Shown here piece by piece: positions 10,013-19,589 of a DNA stretch of 64,000 nucleotides (its first letter is position 1; every line of letters begins with the position of its first letter). Location: the NCBI RefSeq assembly GCF_000215705.1, contig NC_015677.1, positions 3,050,001 through 3,114,000 of the forward strand. The letters run 5' to 3'. The DNA comes from Ramlibacter tataouinensis TTB310 (GTDB lineage Bacteria > Pseudomonadota > Gammaproteobacteria > Burkholderiales > Burkholderiaceae_C). The notes under the pieces were generated by a model that ran no database searches, was not told the DNA's origin, and saw only the letters and a program-made list of their open reading frames with translations. Position numbers and translations under genes: made by a program.

Positions 10013-10103
10013 GGCGACGTCGGGCGGGTAAAGTTCGTGCGATCCGCGGCGCGGGCACGAGTTCCGATTGTTGCGCCTGCTCACGCCACCGCCCCGCCAG
10101 CGC

Positions 10104-10880
10104 TTACTTGCCCCCCGGGCCCTGCTGGGCTGCACGCTCGTACTCGCGCGGCCGGTGCACCGGCACTGTGGCGCGCCGGCGCACCCTCAGGTTGAGCATC
10201 TCCACCGCCACCGAGAACGCCATCGCGGTGTACACGTAGCCCTTGGGCACGTGGAAGTCGAAACCATCGGCGATGAGCACCATGCCCACCATGATCAGGA
10301 ACGACAGGGCCAGCATCTTGATCGTCGGGTTGGCCGAGACGAAGCGGCCGATCGGTCCGGCGGCCACCATCATCATGCCTACCGACAGGATCACCGCGGC
10401 GATCATCACTGCCAGCTCGTCCACCATGCCCACGGCCGTGATGATGGAGTCCAGCGAGAACACCATGTCCACCACCATGATCTGCAGGATCACCGCGCCG
10501 AAGGTGGCCTTGACGGCGGTGTTCGCGTGGTGCTCCTCGCCCTGCAGCGAGGCATGGATCTCGCCGGTGCTCTTCCAGATTAGGAACAGTCCGCCCGCGA
10601 TGAGGATGAGGTCGCGCCCGGAGATCTCCTGGTCCACCCACGGCACGGTGAACAGCGGCGCCGTCAGGCCGATGATCCAGGACAGCAGCAGCAGCAGGCC
10701 CAGCCGCATGAACATCGCCATGAACAAGCCCAGCCGCCGCGCCAGCTCGCGCCGCTCGGGCGGCAGCTTGTCCACCAGGATGGAGATGAACACGATGTTG
10801 TCGATGCCCAGCACCAGCTCCAGCGCCGTCAGGGTCAGCAGGGCGATCCAGGCCTGGGGATCGGTCAGCAGCTCCAGCAT
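10104..10880 (-). CDS. TerC-family membrane protein
   Basis: A 258-residue protein with about seven membrane segments. TerC signatures are clear: ALELVLGIDNIVFISILVDKLP with its acidic residues in the first helices, the matching MVFSLDSIITAVGM repeat, and WIIGLTAPLF. TerC proteins are linked to tellurite resistance and, more generally, to manganese export during metalation of exported proteins. No yybP-ykoY-type riboswitch could fit: only 31 bases separate the start from the preceding AI-2E gene on the same strand, with which it probably forms an operon. The last 20 residues are charged and cytoplasmic. Confidence 0.9.
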   Translation of the reverse strand: MLELLTDPQAWIALLTLTALELVLGIDNIVFISILVDKLPPERRELARRLGLFMAMFMRLGLLLLLSWIIGLTAPLFTVPWVDQEISGRDLILIAGGLFLIWKSTGEIHASLQGEEHHANTAVKATFGAVILQIMVVDMVFSLDSIITAVGMVDELAVMIAAVILSVGMMMVAAGPIGRFVSANPTIKMLALSFLIMVGMVLIADGFDFHVPKGYVYTAMAFSVAVEMLNLRVRRRATVPVHRPREYERAAQQGPGGK

Positions 10881-10911
10881 GGTTTCCTTCCTTGATGTCG
10901 TTCCAACGTGA

Positions 10912-12093
10912 TCAGGTTCCCAGCAGCTCGCCCACCGGCTTGAGGTGGTCCACCCGGTCGCACACCGCCTTGATGACCATCATGATGGGTATGCCCAGCA
11001 GCAGCCCCCACACGCCCCACAGCCAGCCCCAGGCCAGCACGCCGATGAACACCGACACGGCGTTCATGCGGCTGGCCTTGCTGGTCAGCCAGGGCACCAG
11101 CAGGTAGCCTTCCACCGTGTTGATCAGCAGCGAGGCGCCGCCCACGGCCAGCGCCGGCTCGATCTGGCCGAACTGCATGAAGGCCACCAGCGAGGCCGCG
11201 CCGGTCACCAGGATGGAACCGATGTAGGGCACCAGGTTCAGCACGCCGGCAGCCACCCCCCACACCGCTGCATGCTCCAGCCCCAGCATGGCGAAGGCGA
11301 TGCCGGTGGCCAGGCCCACGCCGATGCTGGCCAGCAGCTGCACCAGCAGGTAGCGCTGGATCTGGGCATTGATCTCGTCCAAGGCCTGCACTGTGAGCTT
11401 CTTCTGCGCCAGCCCGGGGCCGGTGATCTTCACCATCTTGCGTCGGAAAGTGTCTCCCGACAGCAGCAGGAAGTAGGTCAGGAAGGTCACCAGCGTGATC
11501 TGCCCCACCAGGCTGAGCAGGCCGATGGTGCCGCTCCAGAGATGGTCGCGGATGTCGAAGGCGGGCTTTTCCACCACCACCCGCTGCACGCCGCGCTGAC
11601 CCGGCCTGCCGGTCTTGGCGTCCTCGGCCGCGCGCTCCAGCTCGGCGGCGGCCTTCTGTACGGTTTCCAGCGGGGTGTCCGGATCGCCGGTGCGCTTGCG
11701 CATCACGTCGCGCAGCTTCTGCGCGGCCACCGGCAGCGAGTCGAGCAGCTCGTTGGCGTCGTCGGTCAGCGCGTAGACCGAGGCGCCGGCCGCGCCCAGG
11801 ATGGACAGGATGAGCACGCCCGCGCCCAGGGCCCGCGGGATGCGCGCCCGGGCCAGGGCTTCGACCACAGGCGCCAGGGCGTAATAGAACACGAAGCCCA
11901 GCATCAGGGGGATGAAGAAGGCGCTGGCCCAGCGCAGCACCGCAAGCACCGCGACCACCGCCAGCACGCCCAGGGCGATATTGGGACCCTCGGCGTCGGG
12001 GTGCAGCGTCACATGCGGCGGCTCCTTGGGGTCCACCTGCTCGGGCGGGGGGACCTCGCTGAGGACTTTGTCGACCTGCTGTTCCTGATCCAT
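10912..12093 (-). CDS. AI-2E-family transporter (PerM-like)
   Basis: A 393-residue membrane protein of the AI-2E transporter/PerM family with about eight hydrophobic segments. The N-terminal 40 residues are acidic and soluble (MDQEQQVDKVLSEVPPPEQ). Family features include LRWASAFFIPLMLGFVFYYALAPVV, the central soluble insert (about 110-200), and C-terminal NLVPYIGSILVTGAASLVAF and NTVEGYLLVPWLTSKASRMNAVSVFIGVLAWGWLWG. Members have been tied to autoinducer-2 export or Na+/H+ antiport, and the substrate cannot be told from sequence. It lies just upstream of terC and 40 bases downstream of algR on the same strand. Confidence 0.9.
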   Translation of the reverse strand: MDQEQQVDKVLSEVPPPEQVDPKEPPHVTLHPDAEGPNIALGVLAVVAVLAVLRWASAFFIPLMLGFVFYYALAPVVEALARARIPRALGAGVLILSILGAAGASVYALTDDANELLDSLPVAAQKLRDVMRKRTGDPDTPLETVQKAAAELERAAEDAKTGRPGQRGVQRVVVEKPAFDIRDHLWSGTIGLLSLVGQITLVTFLTYFLLLSGDTFRRKMVKITGPGLAQKKLTVQALDEINAQIQRYLLVQLLASIGVGLATGIAFAMLGLEHAAVWGVAAGVLNLVPYIGSILVTGAASLVAFMQFGQIEPALAVGGASLLINTVEGYLLVPWLTSKASRMNAVSVFIGVLAWGWLWGVWGLLLGIPIMMVIKAVCDRVDHLKPVGELLGT

Positions 12094-12133
12094 GGGCCTC
12101 TCATGTTCAAACCACCGAGTCCCGTGAATCTCC

Positions 12134-12874
12134 TCAACGCGTCAACGCCTCGCGCACCGCACCGAGCTGGCGCCGCGAAACGGCCAGCACCTCGTCGATG
12201 CCGGCCAGCCGCACCGCCCAGCCCTCGCCCTCTTCGGGGTCGTCGTGCCGTTCCAGCGCCCGCACCGCGCGCCGCGCCACCAGGGCATTGCGGTGCACGC
12301 GCAGGAAATGCGCCGCGTGGCGCTCTTCCAGCTCGCTCAGCGACACATCCAGAATATAGCTCTTGGCGGCCGTGCGAACGGTGACGTATTTGAGTTCCGC
12401 CTTGAAGTACAAAACCTCGACCAGCGGTACGCGCAGGACGACACCGCGGTCCTGGATGACCAGGGTTTCGGAGGTCGGATCGGCTTGTGGCCCGCTTCCC
12501 GCCTTCTTCAGGCGCTCTACTTTTTGTAGTGCTGCCTGCAGCCGCTCCAGCCGCACAGGCTTGGTCAGGTAGTCCGCCGCCTCCAGCTCGAAGGCGTGCA
12601 CCGCGTGCTCGGCATGCGCCGTGACGAACACCACCGGCGGCGGCTGCGGCAGGGATCGCAGCGCCTGCGCCAGCGCCAGCCCGTCGGCGCCCGGCATGCG
12701 GATGTCCAGCAGCGCGGCGTCGAAGTGCTGCCTGCGCAGCAGTTCCATGGCCTGCACCGCATTGCCGGCCTCTGCAGCCATCGTGGCGAGCGGCTGCCTG
12801 CAGTCGCCCAGCAGGGTGCGCAGGCGCGCGCGGGCCAGCGGCTCGTCGTCCACCACCAGCACCTGCAGCGTCAT
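12134..12874 (-). CDS. algR: AlgR-like LytTR response regulator
   Basis: A 246-residue response regulator. The receiver domain (1-120) has the acidic pocket D9/D10, phospho-acceptor D57 in LLDIRMPGADG, and Lys in YLTKPVRLERL. The LytTR DNA-binding domain (about 140-240) has VLYFKAELKYVTVRT, SLSELEERHAAHFLRVHRNALV and VSRRQLGAVREAL. AlgR/LytTR regulators bind direct repeats and control twitching, alginate or stress genes in Pseudomonas. The partner kinase is the upstream algZ. The ATG overlaps the stop of a 21-residue mini-ORF (ATGA), and its Shine-Dalgarno GGAGGT lies inside the repeated unit described separately. Confidence 0.9.
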   Translation of the reverse strand: MTLQVLVVDDEPLARARLRTLLGDCRQPLATMAAEAGNAVQAMELLRRQHFDAALLDIRMPGADGLALAQALRSLPQPPPVVFVTAHAEHAVHAFELEAADYLTKPVRLERLQAALQKVERLKKAGSGPQADPTSETLVIQDRGVVLRVPLVEVLYFKAELKYVTVRTAAKSYILDVSLSELEERHAAHFLRVHRNALVARRAVRALERHDDPEEGEGWAVRLAGIDEVLAVSRRQLGAVREALTR

Positions 12875-12936
12875 TCGACAACCTCCGCCCTGCGGGCTGC
12901 GGTGCCATGAGCCTTCGGAGCGGCCGGGCGGCTCAT
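12871..12936 (-). CDS. Mini-ORF 2 of the algZ-algR relay (21 aa)
   Basis: A 21-codon ORF beginning [19 protein letters not shown]. Its start overlaps the stop of mini-ORF 1 (TGATG, sharing base 12936), and its stop overlaps the algR start (ATGA, 12874-12871). The sequence is almost identical to mini-ORF 1 and comes from a 62-bp tandem duplication. The last codons contain GCGGAGGTT, which is the only good Shine-Dalgarno for algR. A coding role for the peptide is not shown. A role as a ribosome relay coupling algZ to algR is inferred from the perfect stop/start overlaps. Confidence 0.5.
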   Translation of the reverse strand: MSRPAAPKAHGTAARRAEVVE

Positions 12937-12998
12937 CAGAAAACCTCCGCCCTGCGGGCTACGGTGCCATGAGCCTTCGGAGCGGCCGGGCGGCTCAT
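12880..12998. repeat. Tandem duplication, 57-bp units with 62-bp period
   Basis: Unit A is 12880-12936 and unit B is 12942-12998. They differ at a single position (12899 G versus 12961 A) and are separated by five bases. Each unit contains an inverted repeat ATGAGCC/GGCTCAT around a GC-rich loop and, read on the minus strand, an ATG at one end and GCGGAGGTT at the other. The duplication lies exactly between the algZ and algR coding regions. It is too regular to be chance. Confidence 0.9.
12936..12998 (-). CDS. Mini-ORF 1 of the algZ-algR relay (20 aa)
   Basis: A 20-codon ORF ([20 protein letters not shown]). Its ATG overlaps the algZ stop (ATGA, 12998-12995), and a GGAGGTT inside the last algZ codons serves as its ribosome binding site. 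Its own TGA overlaps the ATG of mini-ORF 2. The peptide is basic and Ala/Arg/Pro-rich with no recognisable domain. The arrangement suggests that ribosomes leaving algZ are passed through two short ORFs before reaching algR. I cannot tell whether the peptide itself has a function. Confidence 0.5.
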   Translation of the reverse strand: MSRPAAPKAHGTVARRAEVF

Positions 12999-14038
12999 AG
13001 AGGAACCTCCATGCGCACCTGGTACACCCCGTCCTTGAGCACGGTCTGGAACTGGCCCTGCACGTCGTGCAGCAGGCGCAGCCGGTCGCGCACGTTGTCC
13101 TGCGCGACGCCGTGGCCGGGCCGGCCCTGGCCGGCCGGCACGGTGTTGGTCACCTTGATCACCACGGTGCCGCTGCGCCGCTGGGTGCTGATGCGCACCT
13201 GCGCGCCGGCGGCGCTGGGCTCGACGCCGTGCTTGACCGCGTTCTCCACCAGCGGCTGCAGCACCAGCGGCGGCACCTTGGCGCTGCCGGCCCGCGCGTC
13301 CAGCGACCACTCCACCTGCAGCCGCTCGCCGAAGCGCACCTGCTCGATGTCCAGGTAGCGGCGCGCCAGCGCCACTTCCTCGGCCAGGGTCACGGCCTCG
13401 CCGGGGTCCGCCAGCGCATGGCGGAACAGGTCCGACAGGTCCTCCAGGATGGCCTCGGCGCGGGCGGGATCCTCGCGCACCAGCGTGATGGCGCTGTTCA
13501 GGGTGTTGAACAGGAAGTGCGGCCGGATGCGCGCCTGCAGCTCGGACAGGCGGGCGGCCGTGGCGGCCGGCGTGCGGCCCTTGGCGCGCCACACCAGGGC
13601 GGCCACCAGGGCCGCGGCCAGCAGCGCGCCGGCGAAGGCCGAGGCCAGCCAGGGCTGCTCGCCCGCAGGCCCGGCCAGGCCGGACAGCGCCAGCATCGCG
13701 CAGCCGTACAGGCCGGCCACCGCGCCCAGGGCCACGCCGCCGGCCTGCTGGGCCCAGGGCCGCAGGCGGGCCAGCAGGCGCTTGCAGCTGCAGGCCGCGA
13801 TCAGCCAGGCCAGCGTTGCTGGCAGCACCGCGCCGCTCAGGAGCGACAGGCGGGCCAGCCAGTCGATGAAGCCCGAGGCGCCGAACATCACGCCCACGCC
13901 CGCCACCGCCTCGACGAACAGCACGGCGCGCAGGACCACGCCCACGTGGCAGGCGTCGAACACCAGCACCCGCGACGGCCGCACCGGCACGGCGGCCGGC
14001 AGGTCGGCGAAGCTCGATAAAATTTGCGAGTCCTTCAT
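12995..14038 (-). CDS. algZ: AlgZ/LytS-family sensor histidine kinase
   Basis: A 347-residue kinase. Four hydrophobic segments fill residues about 30-150, followed by the His_kinase domain of the LytS/AlgZ (FimS) type: [18 protein letters not shown] with the phosphoryl histidine near residue 174, and a compact ATPase domain with [18 protein letters not shown] (N box) and [17 protein letters not shown] (G box). In Pseudomonas the pair AlgZ-AlgR controls type IV pili and alginate. Pilus assembly genes occur elsewhere in this window. It is divergent from argH across 41 bases, the classic argH-algZ-algR order. The last codons supply the ribosome binding site for mini-ORF 1. Confidence 0.88.
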   Translation of the reverse strand: MKDSQILSSFADLPAAVPVRPSRVLVFDACHVGVVLRAVLFVEAVAGVGVMFGASGFIDWLARLSLLSGAVLPATLAWLIAACSCKRLLARLRPWAQQAGGVALGAVAGLYGCAMLALSGLAGPAGEQPWLASAFAGALLAAALVAALVWRAKGRTPAATAARLSELQARIRPHFLFNTLNSAITLVREDPARAEAILEDLSDLFRHALADPGEAVTLAEEVALARRYLDIEQVRFGERLQVEWSLDARAGSAKVPPLVLQPLVENAVKHGVEPSAAGAQVRISTQRRSGTVVIKVTNTVPAGQGRPGHGVAQDNVRDRLRLLHDVQGQFQTVLKDGVYQVRMEVPL

Positions 14039-14079
14039 CGGGCGGCAAGCCCCTCCTCAGGCCCGATTATTCCCCCCTT

Positions 14080-15495
<1,416 letters not shown>

Positions 15496-15509
15496 TCGAA
15501 GGCCGCCGC

Positions 15510-16169
15510 ATGCGCCTGCTCCTCGTCGAGGACGACCGCATGATCGGCGAGGCGCTGCTGGACCTGCTGCGCGCCGAGCACTACGCCTGCGACTGGGTGC
15601 GCGACGGCGAGATGGCCGACACGGCCCTGCGCACCCACCGCTACGACCTGGTCCTGCTGGACCTGGGCCTGCCGCGGCGCGACGGGCTGGAGGTGCTGCG
15701 CAACCTGCGTGCCCGCCGCGACAACGTGCCGGTGCTGGTGGCCACGGCGCGCGACGCGGTGGCCGACCGGGTGGCCGGCCTGGACGCCGGCGCCGACGAC
15801 TACGTGGTCAAGCCCTACGACACCGACGAGCTGCTGGCGCGGCTGCGGGCCCTGTACCGGCGCCGCGCGGGCCAGGGCGAGCCGGTGTTCTCGCACCACG
15901 GCGTGGTGCTCACCCCGGCCACCCGCGAGGCCACGCTGGACGGCCAGCCGGTGCAGCTGTCGGCGCGCGAATGGGCGGTGCTGGAGCCGCTGATCGCCCG
16001 GCCCGGCACCGTGCTGTCGCGCGCCCAGTTGGAGGAGAAGCTCTATGGCTGGAAGGACGACATCAGCAGCAACGCGGTGGAGGTCTACATCCACGGCCTG
16101 CGCAAGAAGCTGGGCGCCGGCCTGATCCAGACCGTGCGCGGCCTGGGCTACGTGGTGCCGCGCGAATGA
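15510..16169 (+). CDS. OmpR-family response regulator (QseB/PmrA/TctD-like)
   Basis: A 219-residue regulator starting at the ATG at 15510. The receiver domain has E7/D8/D9, phospho-acceptor D51 in LVLLDLGLPRRDG, and Lys in DDYVVKPYDTDELLARL. The winged-helix C-terminal domain (about 125-219) has LSAREWAVLEPLIARPGTVLSRAQLEEKLYG and AVEVYIHGLRKKLG. This layout is typical of QseB/PmrA/TctD regulators. Its stop overlaps the kinase start (ATGA). A direct repeat resembling PmrA/QseB boxes lies at the end of the kinase gene before degP and could be a target. Confidence 0.9.
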   Translation: MRLLLVEDDRMIGEALLDLLRAEHYACDWVRDGEMADTALRTHRYDLVLLDLGLPRRDGLEVLRNLRARRDNVPVLVATARDAVADRVAGLDAGADDYVVKPYDTDELLARLRALYRRRAGQGEPVFSHHGVVLTPATREATLDGQPVQLSAREWAVLEPLIARPGTVLSRAQLEEKLYGWKDDISSNAVEVYIHGLRKKLGAGLIQTVRGLGYVVPRE

Positions 16170-17494
16170 CCTCCGCCGCCGCCAGGCCCCATTCCCTGCG
16201 CCGGCGCCTGCTGGGCCTGGTGCTGGCCGCCATCCTGCTGGCCGCGCTGGGCCTCGGCGCTGCCACCTACCGCGGCGCGCTGCGCCAGGCCGACGCGCTG
16301 TTCGACCTGCACCTGCAGCAGATGGCGCAGGCGCTGCGCTGGGGCGTGCCCCTGGGCGGGTTGGCCGACGGCGCGGCGGACGACGGCATCGAGGTGCTGA
16401 TCCAGATCTGGGGCCTGGACGGCACCCTGGTGTTCCGCTCCGGCCCCTCGCCGCTGCCGCCACGCGCGGTGCTGGGCTACTCGGACGCGGAGGTGGACGG
16501 CCGCCGCTGGCGCATCTACACCCTGCACACGCCGATGCAGACGGTGCAGATCGCGCAGGACCGCGACGCCCGCCAGGCGCGCGCCCGCGCGCTGGCGCTG
16601 CAGGCCACCCTGCCGATGGCGCTGCTGGCGCCGCTGCTGATGCTGGCCGTGGGCTGGATCATCACGCGCTCGCTGGCGCCGGTAGAGCGCATGCGCCGCC
16701 AGGTGGCCGCGCGCGCCGACGACGACCTGTCGCCGCTGCCCGAGCAGGGCCTGCCGCAGGAGGTGCGGCCGCTGGTGCACGAGCTGAACCTGCTGTTCGG
16801 CCGGGTCGACGCCGCCTTCGCGGCGCAGAAGAACTTCGTGGCCGACGCCGCGCACGAGCTGCGCTCGCCGCTGGCGGCGCTGCGGCTGCAGGTGCAGGCG
16901 CTGCGCCGCGCGTCCGACGACGCGTCCGGCCGCGAGGCCGCGATCGCCCGGCTGCAGCAGGGCATCGAACGGGCCATCCGCCTGGTGGGCCAGATGCTGG
17001 TGCTGGCGCGGCAGGAGGCCGGCGGCGAGGCAGCGCCCGTGCAGCCGGTGGCGCTTCAGGCGCTGCTCCAGGAGGCGATCGGCGCGGCCCTGCCCCAGGC
17101 CACGGCGCGCGGCATCGACCTGGGGCTCGCGGCCGTGGAGCCCGCCACCGTGCAGGGCCGCGCGCAGGAACTGCTGATCCTGCTGAACAACCTGGTGGAC
17201 AACGCGATCAAGTACGCGCCGCCCGGCGGCCGGGTGGACCTGGGCCTGGCGCTGGAGGACGGCGCGCCGGTGCTCACCGTGGAGGACAGCGGCCCCGGCA
17301 TCCCCGAGGACCAGCGCGAGCGCGCCTTCGACCGCTTCCACCGGTTGGGTTCCGCGGACGAGGCCGCGGGCAGCGGCCTGGGCCTGGCCATCGTGCGCGC
17401 CATCGCGCAGCGCCATGGCGCCAGCGTGCGGCTGGACGCGTCCGCCCGGCTGGGCGGGCTGCGCGCCGAGGTGCGCTGGCCCCGCCGGCCTTAA
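16166..17494 (+). CDS. Sensor histidine kinase (QseC/TctE-like)
   Basis: A 442-residue inner-membrane kinase whose ATG overlaps the stop of the upstream regulator. The first membrane segment (about 14-32) and a second (about 150-170) bracket a periplasmic 2CSK_N-type sensor domain. A HAMP-like linker, the H box AAHELRSPLAALRLQ (His230), the N box LLNNLVDNAIKYAPPGGRV, and the ATPase G1/G2 boxes (VEDSGPGIPEDQ, GSGLGLAIVRAIAQRHG) follow. It phosphorylates the adjacent OmpR-type regulator. The ligand is unknown. A Do-type protease begins 59 bases downstream, hinting at an envelope-stress or metal theme. Confidence 0.9.
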   Translation: MTSAAARPHSLRRRLLGLVLAAILLAALGLGAATYRGALRQADALFDLHLQQMAQALRWGVPLGGLADGAADDGIEVLIQIWGLDGTLVFRSGPSPLPPRAVLGYSDAEVDGRRWRIYTLHTPMQTVQIAQDRDARQARARALALQATLPMALLAPLLMLAVGWIITRSLAPVERMRRQVAARADDDLSPLPEQGLPQEVRPLVHELNLLFGRVDAAFAAQKNFVADAAHELRSPLAALRLQVQALRRASDDASGREAAIARLQQGIERAIRLVGQMLVLARQEAGGEAAPVQPVALQALLQEAIGAALPQATARGIDLGLAAVEPATVQGRAQELLILLNNLVDNAIKYAPPGGRVDLGLALEDGAPVLTVEDSGPGIPEDQRERAFDRFHRLGSADEAAGSGLGLAIVRAIAQRHGASVRLDASARLGGLRAEVRWPRRP

Positions 17495-17506
17495 GCCCCG
17501 CCTAAG
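17490..17506 (+). promoter_or_regulatory. PmrA/QseB-like direct repeat upstream of degP
   Basis: CTTAAG, five bases (CCCCG), CCTAAG. This fits the direct hexamer repeat (YTTAAK-N5-YTTAAK) bound by PmrA/QseB-type OmpR regulators, with one mismatch. The first half overlaps the TAA stop of the kinase gene. The element lies 48 bases before the degP start and directly behind a cognate-looking two-component pair. No convincing -10 follows at the expected distance, so this is a candidate only. Confidence 0.35.
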
Positions 17507-17553
17507 CGGCGGGCACCACCATTGCGGTCATCCATCCACAAGGAGTTGACCCC

Positions 17554-18987
17554 ATGAAGCTTGCATCCCTGACCCCCACCCGGCTGACCCTGGCCCTGGC
17601 GGCCGCCGGCGTGATCGGCGGGGCCGGCGTCTCGGCGCTGGACCTCGGCCGCGCCCATGCGGCCGACGCGCCCGCCGCCACCGCTCCCGCCGCGCCGCCG
17701 CTGACCGGCGTGCCCGACTTCAGCAGGATCACCGAGCGCTACGGCCCCGCCGTGGTCGGCATCAGCGTGGTCGGCAGCGCGCGCCCGGCCGCCATGGGCC
17801 CGGGCGGCATGGATCCGTTCCAGGAGTTCTTCGGCTTCGGCCGCGGCGCCCCGGGGCCCCAGCAGCCCACGCGCGGCCAGGGCTCGGGCTTCATCGTGAG
17901 CCCGGACGGCATCATCCTGACCAATGCCCACGTGGTGCAGGGCGCCAGGGAGGTCACCGTCAAGCTGACCGACCGGCGCGAGCTGCGCGCCAAGGTGCTG
18001 GGCGCCGACCCCAAGACCGACATCGCGGTGCTCAAGGTCGAGGCCAGCAACCTGCCCGTGGTCAAGCTGGGCGACAGCGGCGCCCTCAAGACCGGCGAAT
18101 GGGTGCTGGCCATCGGCTCGCCCTTCGGCTTCGAGAACACGGTGACCGTGGGCGTGGTCAGCGCCATCGGCCGCTCGCTGCGGGGCGACAGCGCCGTGCC
18201 CTTCATCCAGACCGACGTGGCCGTCAACCCCGGCAACTCGGGCGGCCCGCTGTTCAACGCACGCGGCGAGGTGGTGGGCATCAACTCGCAGATCTACAGC
18301 CGCACCGGCGGCTACCAGGGCGTGTCCTTCGCCATCCCCATGTCGCTGGCCAGCAAGGTGCAGGACCAGATCGTGCGCACCGGCAAGGTGGAGCACGCGC
18401 GGCTGGGCGTGACGGTGCAGCCGGTGAACCAGGCGCTGGCCGACTCGTTCAAGCTGCCGCGGCCGGAAGGCGCGCTGGTGGCCCAGGTCGAGCCCGGCAG
18501 CCCGGCGGCGCAGGCCGGCCTGAAGTCGGGCGACATCATCCGCCAGGTGGACGGCAAGCCCATCCTCTCGTCGGGCGACCTGCCGGCGGTGATCAGCCTG
18601 TCCACGCCGGGCCAGAAGGTCCAGCTGGAGGTGTGGCGCCAGGGCAAGGCCGAGCAGGTGGCGGCCACGCTGGGCAGCGCCGATACGCAGGGCGAGCAGC
18701 AGGCGGCGGCGCCGGCCGAGGCGGGCCAGGGCAAGCTGGGCCTGGCGCTGCGGCCGCTGCAGCCCGGTGAGGCGGGCAGTGCCCAGAGCGGCCTGCTGGT
18801 GCAGGGCGCCAGCGGTCCCGCCGCCGCGGCCGGCATCCAGCCGGGCGACGTGGTGCTGTCCATCAACGGCCGGCCGGTCAAGGACGTGGCGCAGGCCCGC
18901 GAGGCCGTGGCCCAGGCCGACAGGTCGGTGGCCCTGCTGGTGCAGCGCGGCGACCAGCGCATCTTCGTGCCGGTGCGCATGGGCTGA
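17554..18987 (+). CDS. degP: Do/HtrA-family periplasmic serine protease
   Basis: A 477-residue exported protease/chaperone. A signal peptide (about 1-36, ending AHAAD) precedes a trypsin-like domain with the intact triad His126 (ILTNAHVV), Asp156 (KTDIAVLK) and Ser229 (NPGNSGGPL). Two PDZ domains follow (about 270-365 and 390-475; GALVAQVEPGSPAAQAGLKSGDII and GLLVQGASGPAAAAGIQPGDVV). Do proteases degrade or refold misfolded envelope proteins. It lies behind a QseB/QseC-like pair with a possible operator in the gap. It could equally be called MucD or DegQ, as the family split is not resolved here. Confidence 0.93.
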   Translation: MKLASLTPTRLTLALAAAGVIGGAGVSALDLGRAHAADAPAATAPAAPPLTGVPDFSRITERYGPAVVGISVVGSARPAAMGPGGMDPFQEFFGFGRGAPGPQQPTRGQGSGFIVSPDGIILTNAHVVQGAREVTVKLTDRRELRAKVLGADPKTDIAVLKVEASNLPVVKLGDSGALKTGEWVLAIGSPFGFENTVTVGVVSAIGRSLRGDSAVPFIQTDVAVNPGNSGGPLFNARGEVVGINSQIYSRTGGYQGVSFAIPMSLASKVQDQIVRTGKVEHARLGVTVQPVNQALADSFKLPRPEGALVAQVEPGSPAAQAGLKSGDIIRQVDGKPILSSGDLPAVISLSTPGQKVQLEVWRQGKAEQVAATLGSADTQGEQQAAAPAEAGQGKLGLALRPLQPGEAGSAQSGLLVQGASGPAAAAGIQPGDVVLSINGRPVKDVAQAREAVAQADRSVALLVQRGDQRIFVPVRMG

Positions 18988-19126
18988 ACCCCTGCGGAGG
19001 ACAGCCGCCGGGCCGCTGGTCCTACGCCCGGCTGCGCCGCCGCCCGATGCGGCGGCGCTCGCGCTGGCGTCACAGTGCCCCTGTCGGGCAGCGGTCGCCG
19101 GCTGCCTGCCTTTGAAGGAGAGCACC

Positions 19127-19576
19127 ATGACGCACGAGCGGATCGCCGCTGCCCTGGCTGCCGCAGTCCTGGGTGCCGCCTCGGGCACTGCCCTCGGCCA
19201 GCCGGCCGAGGGCAGTGCCAGGCTGGACCACTCCGGCCGCAAGCAGGTCGGCCAGGCTTCGTTCTATGCCGACAAGTTCACCGGCCGGCCCATGGCCGAT
19301 GGCACGCCCATGGACCCGCGCGACGACAACGCCGCCAGCAAGACCCTGCCCCTGGGCACCACCGCCCGCGTGACGAATCTGGAGACCGGCCGCAGCGCGG
19401 TGGTCACCATCCAGGACCGCGGGCCTTTCGTGCCCGGCCGCATCGTGGACCTGTCGCCCGCCACCGCCGAACGCATCGGCCTCAGCCGCGAAGACGGCTT
19501 GGCGCCGGTGGAGGTCGCGCCCATCGAGGTGCCGCAGCCTGGCGGGGGCGTGCGGCGCGGCGTCGGCGCGCGCTAG
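19127..19576 (+). CDS. RlpA-like double-psi beta-barrel protein
   Basis: A 149-residue exported protein starting at the ATG at 19127, preceded by GAAGGAG. After a signal peptide (about 1-25) it contains an RlpA-type double-psi beta barrel: GQASFYADKFTGRPMADGTPMDP, LPLGTTARVTNLETGRSAVVTIQDRGPFVPGRIVDLSPATAERIGL. RlpA proteins are septal lytic transglycosylases acting on denuded glycan strands. This one lacks the C-terminal SPOR domain that directs RlpA to the septum and has no lipobox, so it is probably a free periplasmic relative. It converges with the NarL-type regulator 13 bases away. Confidence 0.85.
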   Translation: MTHERIAAALAAAVLGAASGTALGQPAEGSARLDHSGRKQVGQASFYADKFTGRPMADGTPMDPRDDNAASKTLPLGTTARVTNLETGRSAVVTIQDRGPFVPGRIVDLSPATAERIGLSREDGLAPVEVAPIEVPQPGGGVRRGVGAR

Positions 19577-19589
19577 GTGCCCGCCGCGC

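Noticed and set aside
10881..10911. Manganese (yybP-ykoY) riboswitch before terC
   Set aside because: Only 31 bases separate terC from the preceding gene, far too short for that riboswitch.
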